This document shows positions 53,022-53,047 of a stretch of 53,047 bases of DNA, one piece after another. The notes beneath the pieces are model-generated. The model was given only the letters and a program-made list of their open reading frames with translations. It was not told the origin of the DNA and did not search any database. The position numbers and the translations under genes are program-made. Origin of the DNA: Hyphomicrobiales bacterium (GTDB taxonomy: Bacteria; Pseudomonadota; Alphaproteobacteria; Rhizobiales; Xanthobacteraceae); the NCBI GenBank assembly GCA_021323775.1, contig JAJPKK010000321.1, positions 1-53,047 on the forward strand, given 5' to 3'. Within the stretch, counting starts at the first letter, position 1; each line of letters starts with the position of its first letter.

Positions 53022-53047
53022 CGTGTAGTTTGAACGTGTAGTTTGAA
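53022..53047. repeat. 13-bp tandem repeat upstream of bfd
   Basis: CGTGTAGTTTGAA occurs twice without a gap (53022-53034 and 53035-53047), and the second copy is cut by the window end, so more copies may follow. It lies 32 bases upstream of the bfd start, in the likely promoter zone, and might be a regulator-binding site or spacer variation. Confidence 0.85.

Noticed and set aside
1-53047. CRISPR arrays, tRNA or rRNA genes
   Set aside because: No regularly spaced direct repeats with unique spacers, no cloverleaf sequences and no rRNA signatures were seen on reading.

Overview
The window looks like a chromosomal segment of a high-GC alphaproteobacterium, most likely a Hyphomicrobiales member near Bradyrhizobiaceae/Xanthobacteraceae. 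Supporting points are a glucan-exporter-type ABC protein, a short PutA, two Bug/TctC solute-binding proteins, an IS110 fragment, and many GC-rich palindromic repeats of the kinds common in Bradyrhizobium-like genomes. This placement is inference from protein style; there is no rRNA or tRNA in the window to confirm it.

Layout. 0.2-0.5 kb: IS110 remnant and a strong hairpin. 0.7-3.8 kb: putA (minus). 4.2-9.7 kb: lone NMT1-type binding protein, NdvA-like ABC exporter, a GT-D-like protein (minus) and a MetE C-domain-like protein. 9.9-11.8 kb: small secreted protein, FGE/SUMF1-family protein with a disturbed N-terminus, and beta-carbonic anhydrase. 11.8-17.6 kb: minus-strand oligopeptide/dipeptide ABC operon in the order A-B-C-D-F. 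18.1-20.6 kb: 54-residue membrane peptide, Bug protein, MT-A70 DNA methyltransferase and a frameshifted BglII-type restriction endonuclease. 20.9-23.6 kb: three-gene minus operon encoding an ABC ATPase, an ABC-2 permease and a family-3 solute-binding protein.

23.8-34.8 kb holds a type II secretion locus on the plus strand: gspE, F, (no G), H, I, J, K, L, M, a GspC-like soluble protein, then a lipoprotein secretin gspD after a spacer of about 600 bases. The major pseudopilin gene gspG is missing. A coupled ATG at the end of gspF runs straight into a dispersed repeat where gspG would be expected. 35.5-40.8 kb follows with a two-CxxCH di-heme (DUF1111-type) secreted protein, a TonB-C-domain protein, a polytopic membrane protein and a peptidoglycan-binding-domain protein. 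41.0-44.2 kb: E1alpha, E1beta and E2 of a pyruvate-type 2-oxo acid dehydrogenase. 44.2-45.3 kb: decayed phage-like small genes. 45.4-46.4 kb: a second Bug protein. 46.8-51.6 kb: RND pump plus HlyD adaptor (minus). 52.0-53.0 kb: bacterioferritin and bacterioferritin-associated ferredoxin (minus).

The most unusual theme is palindromic repeats. They sit between genes, including inside operons, and also within open reading frames without breaking them: the GspC-like, TonB-like, polytopic membrane, HlyD-adaptor and Bfd genes. In each case they fall in a linker, N-terminal extension or C-terminal tail. Other notable points are the missing gspG, the inactivated BglII-type nuclease beside an intact MT-A70 methylase, and a 19-base duplication that appears to cancel an earlier frameshift in the FGE-family gene.
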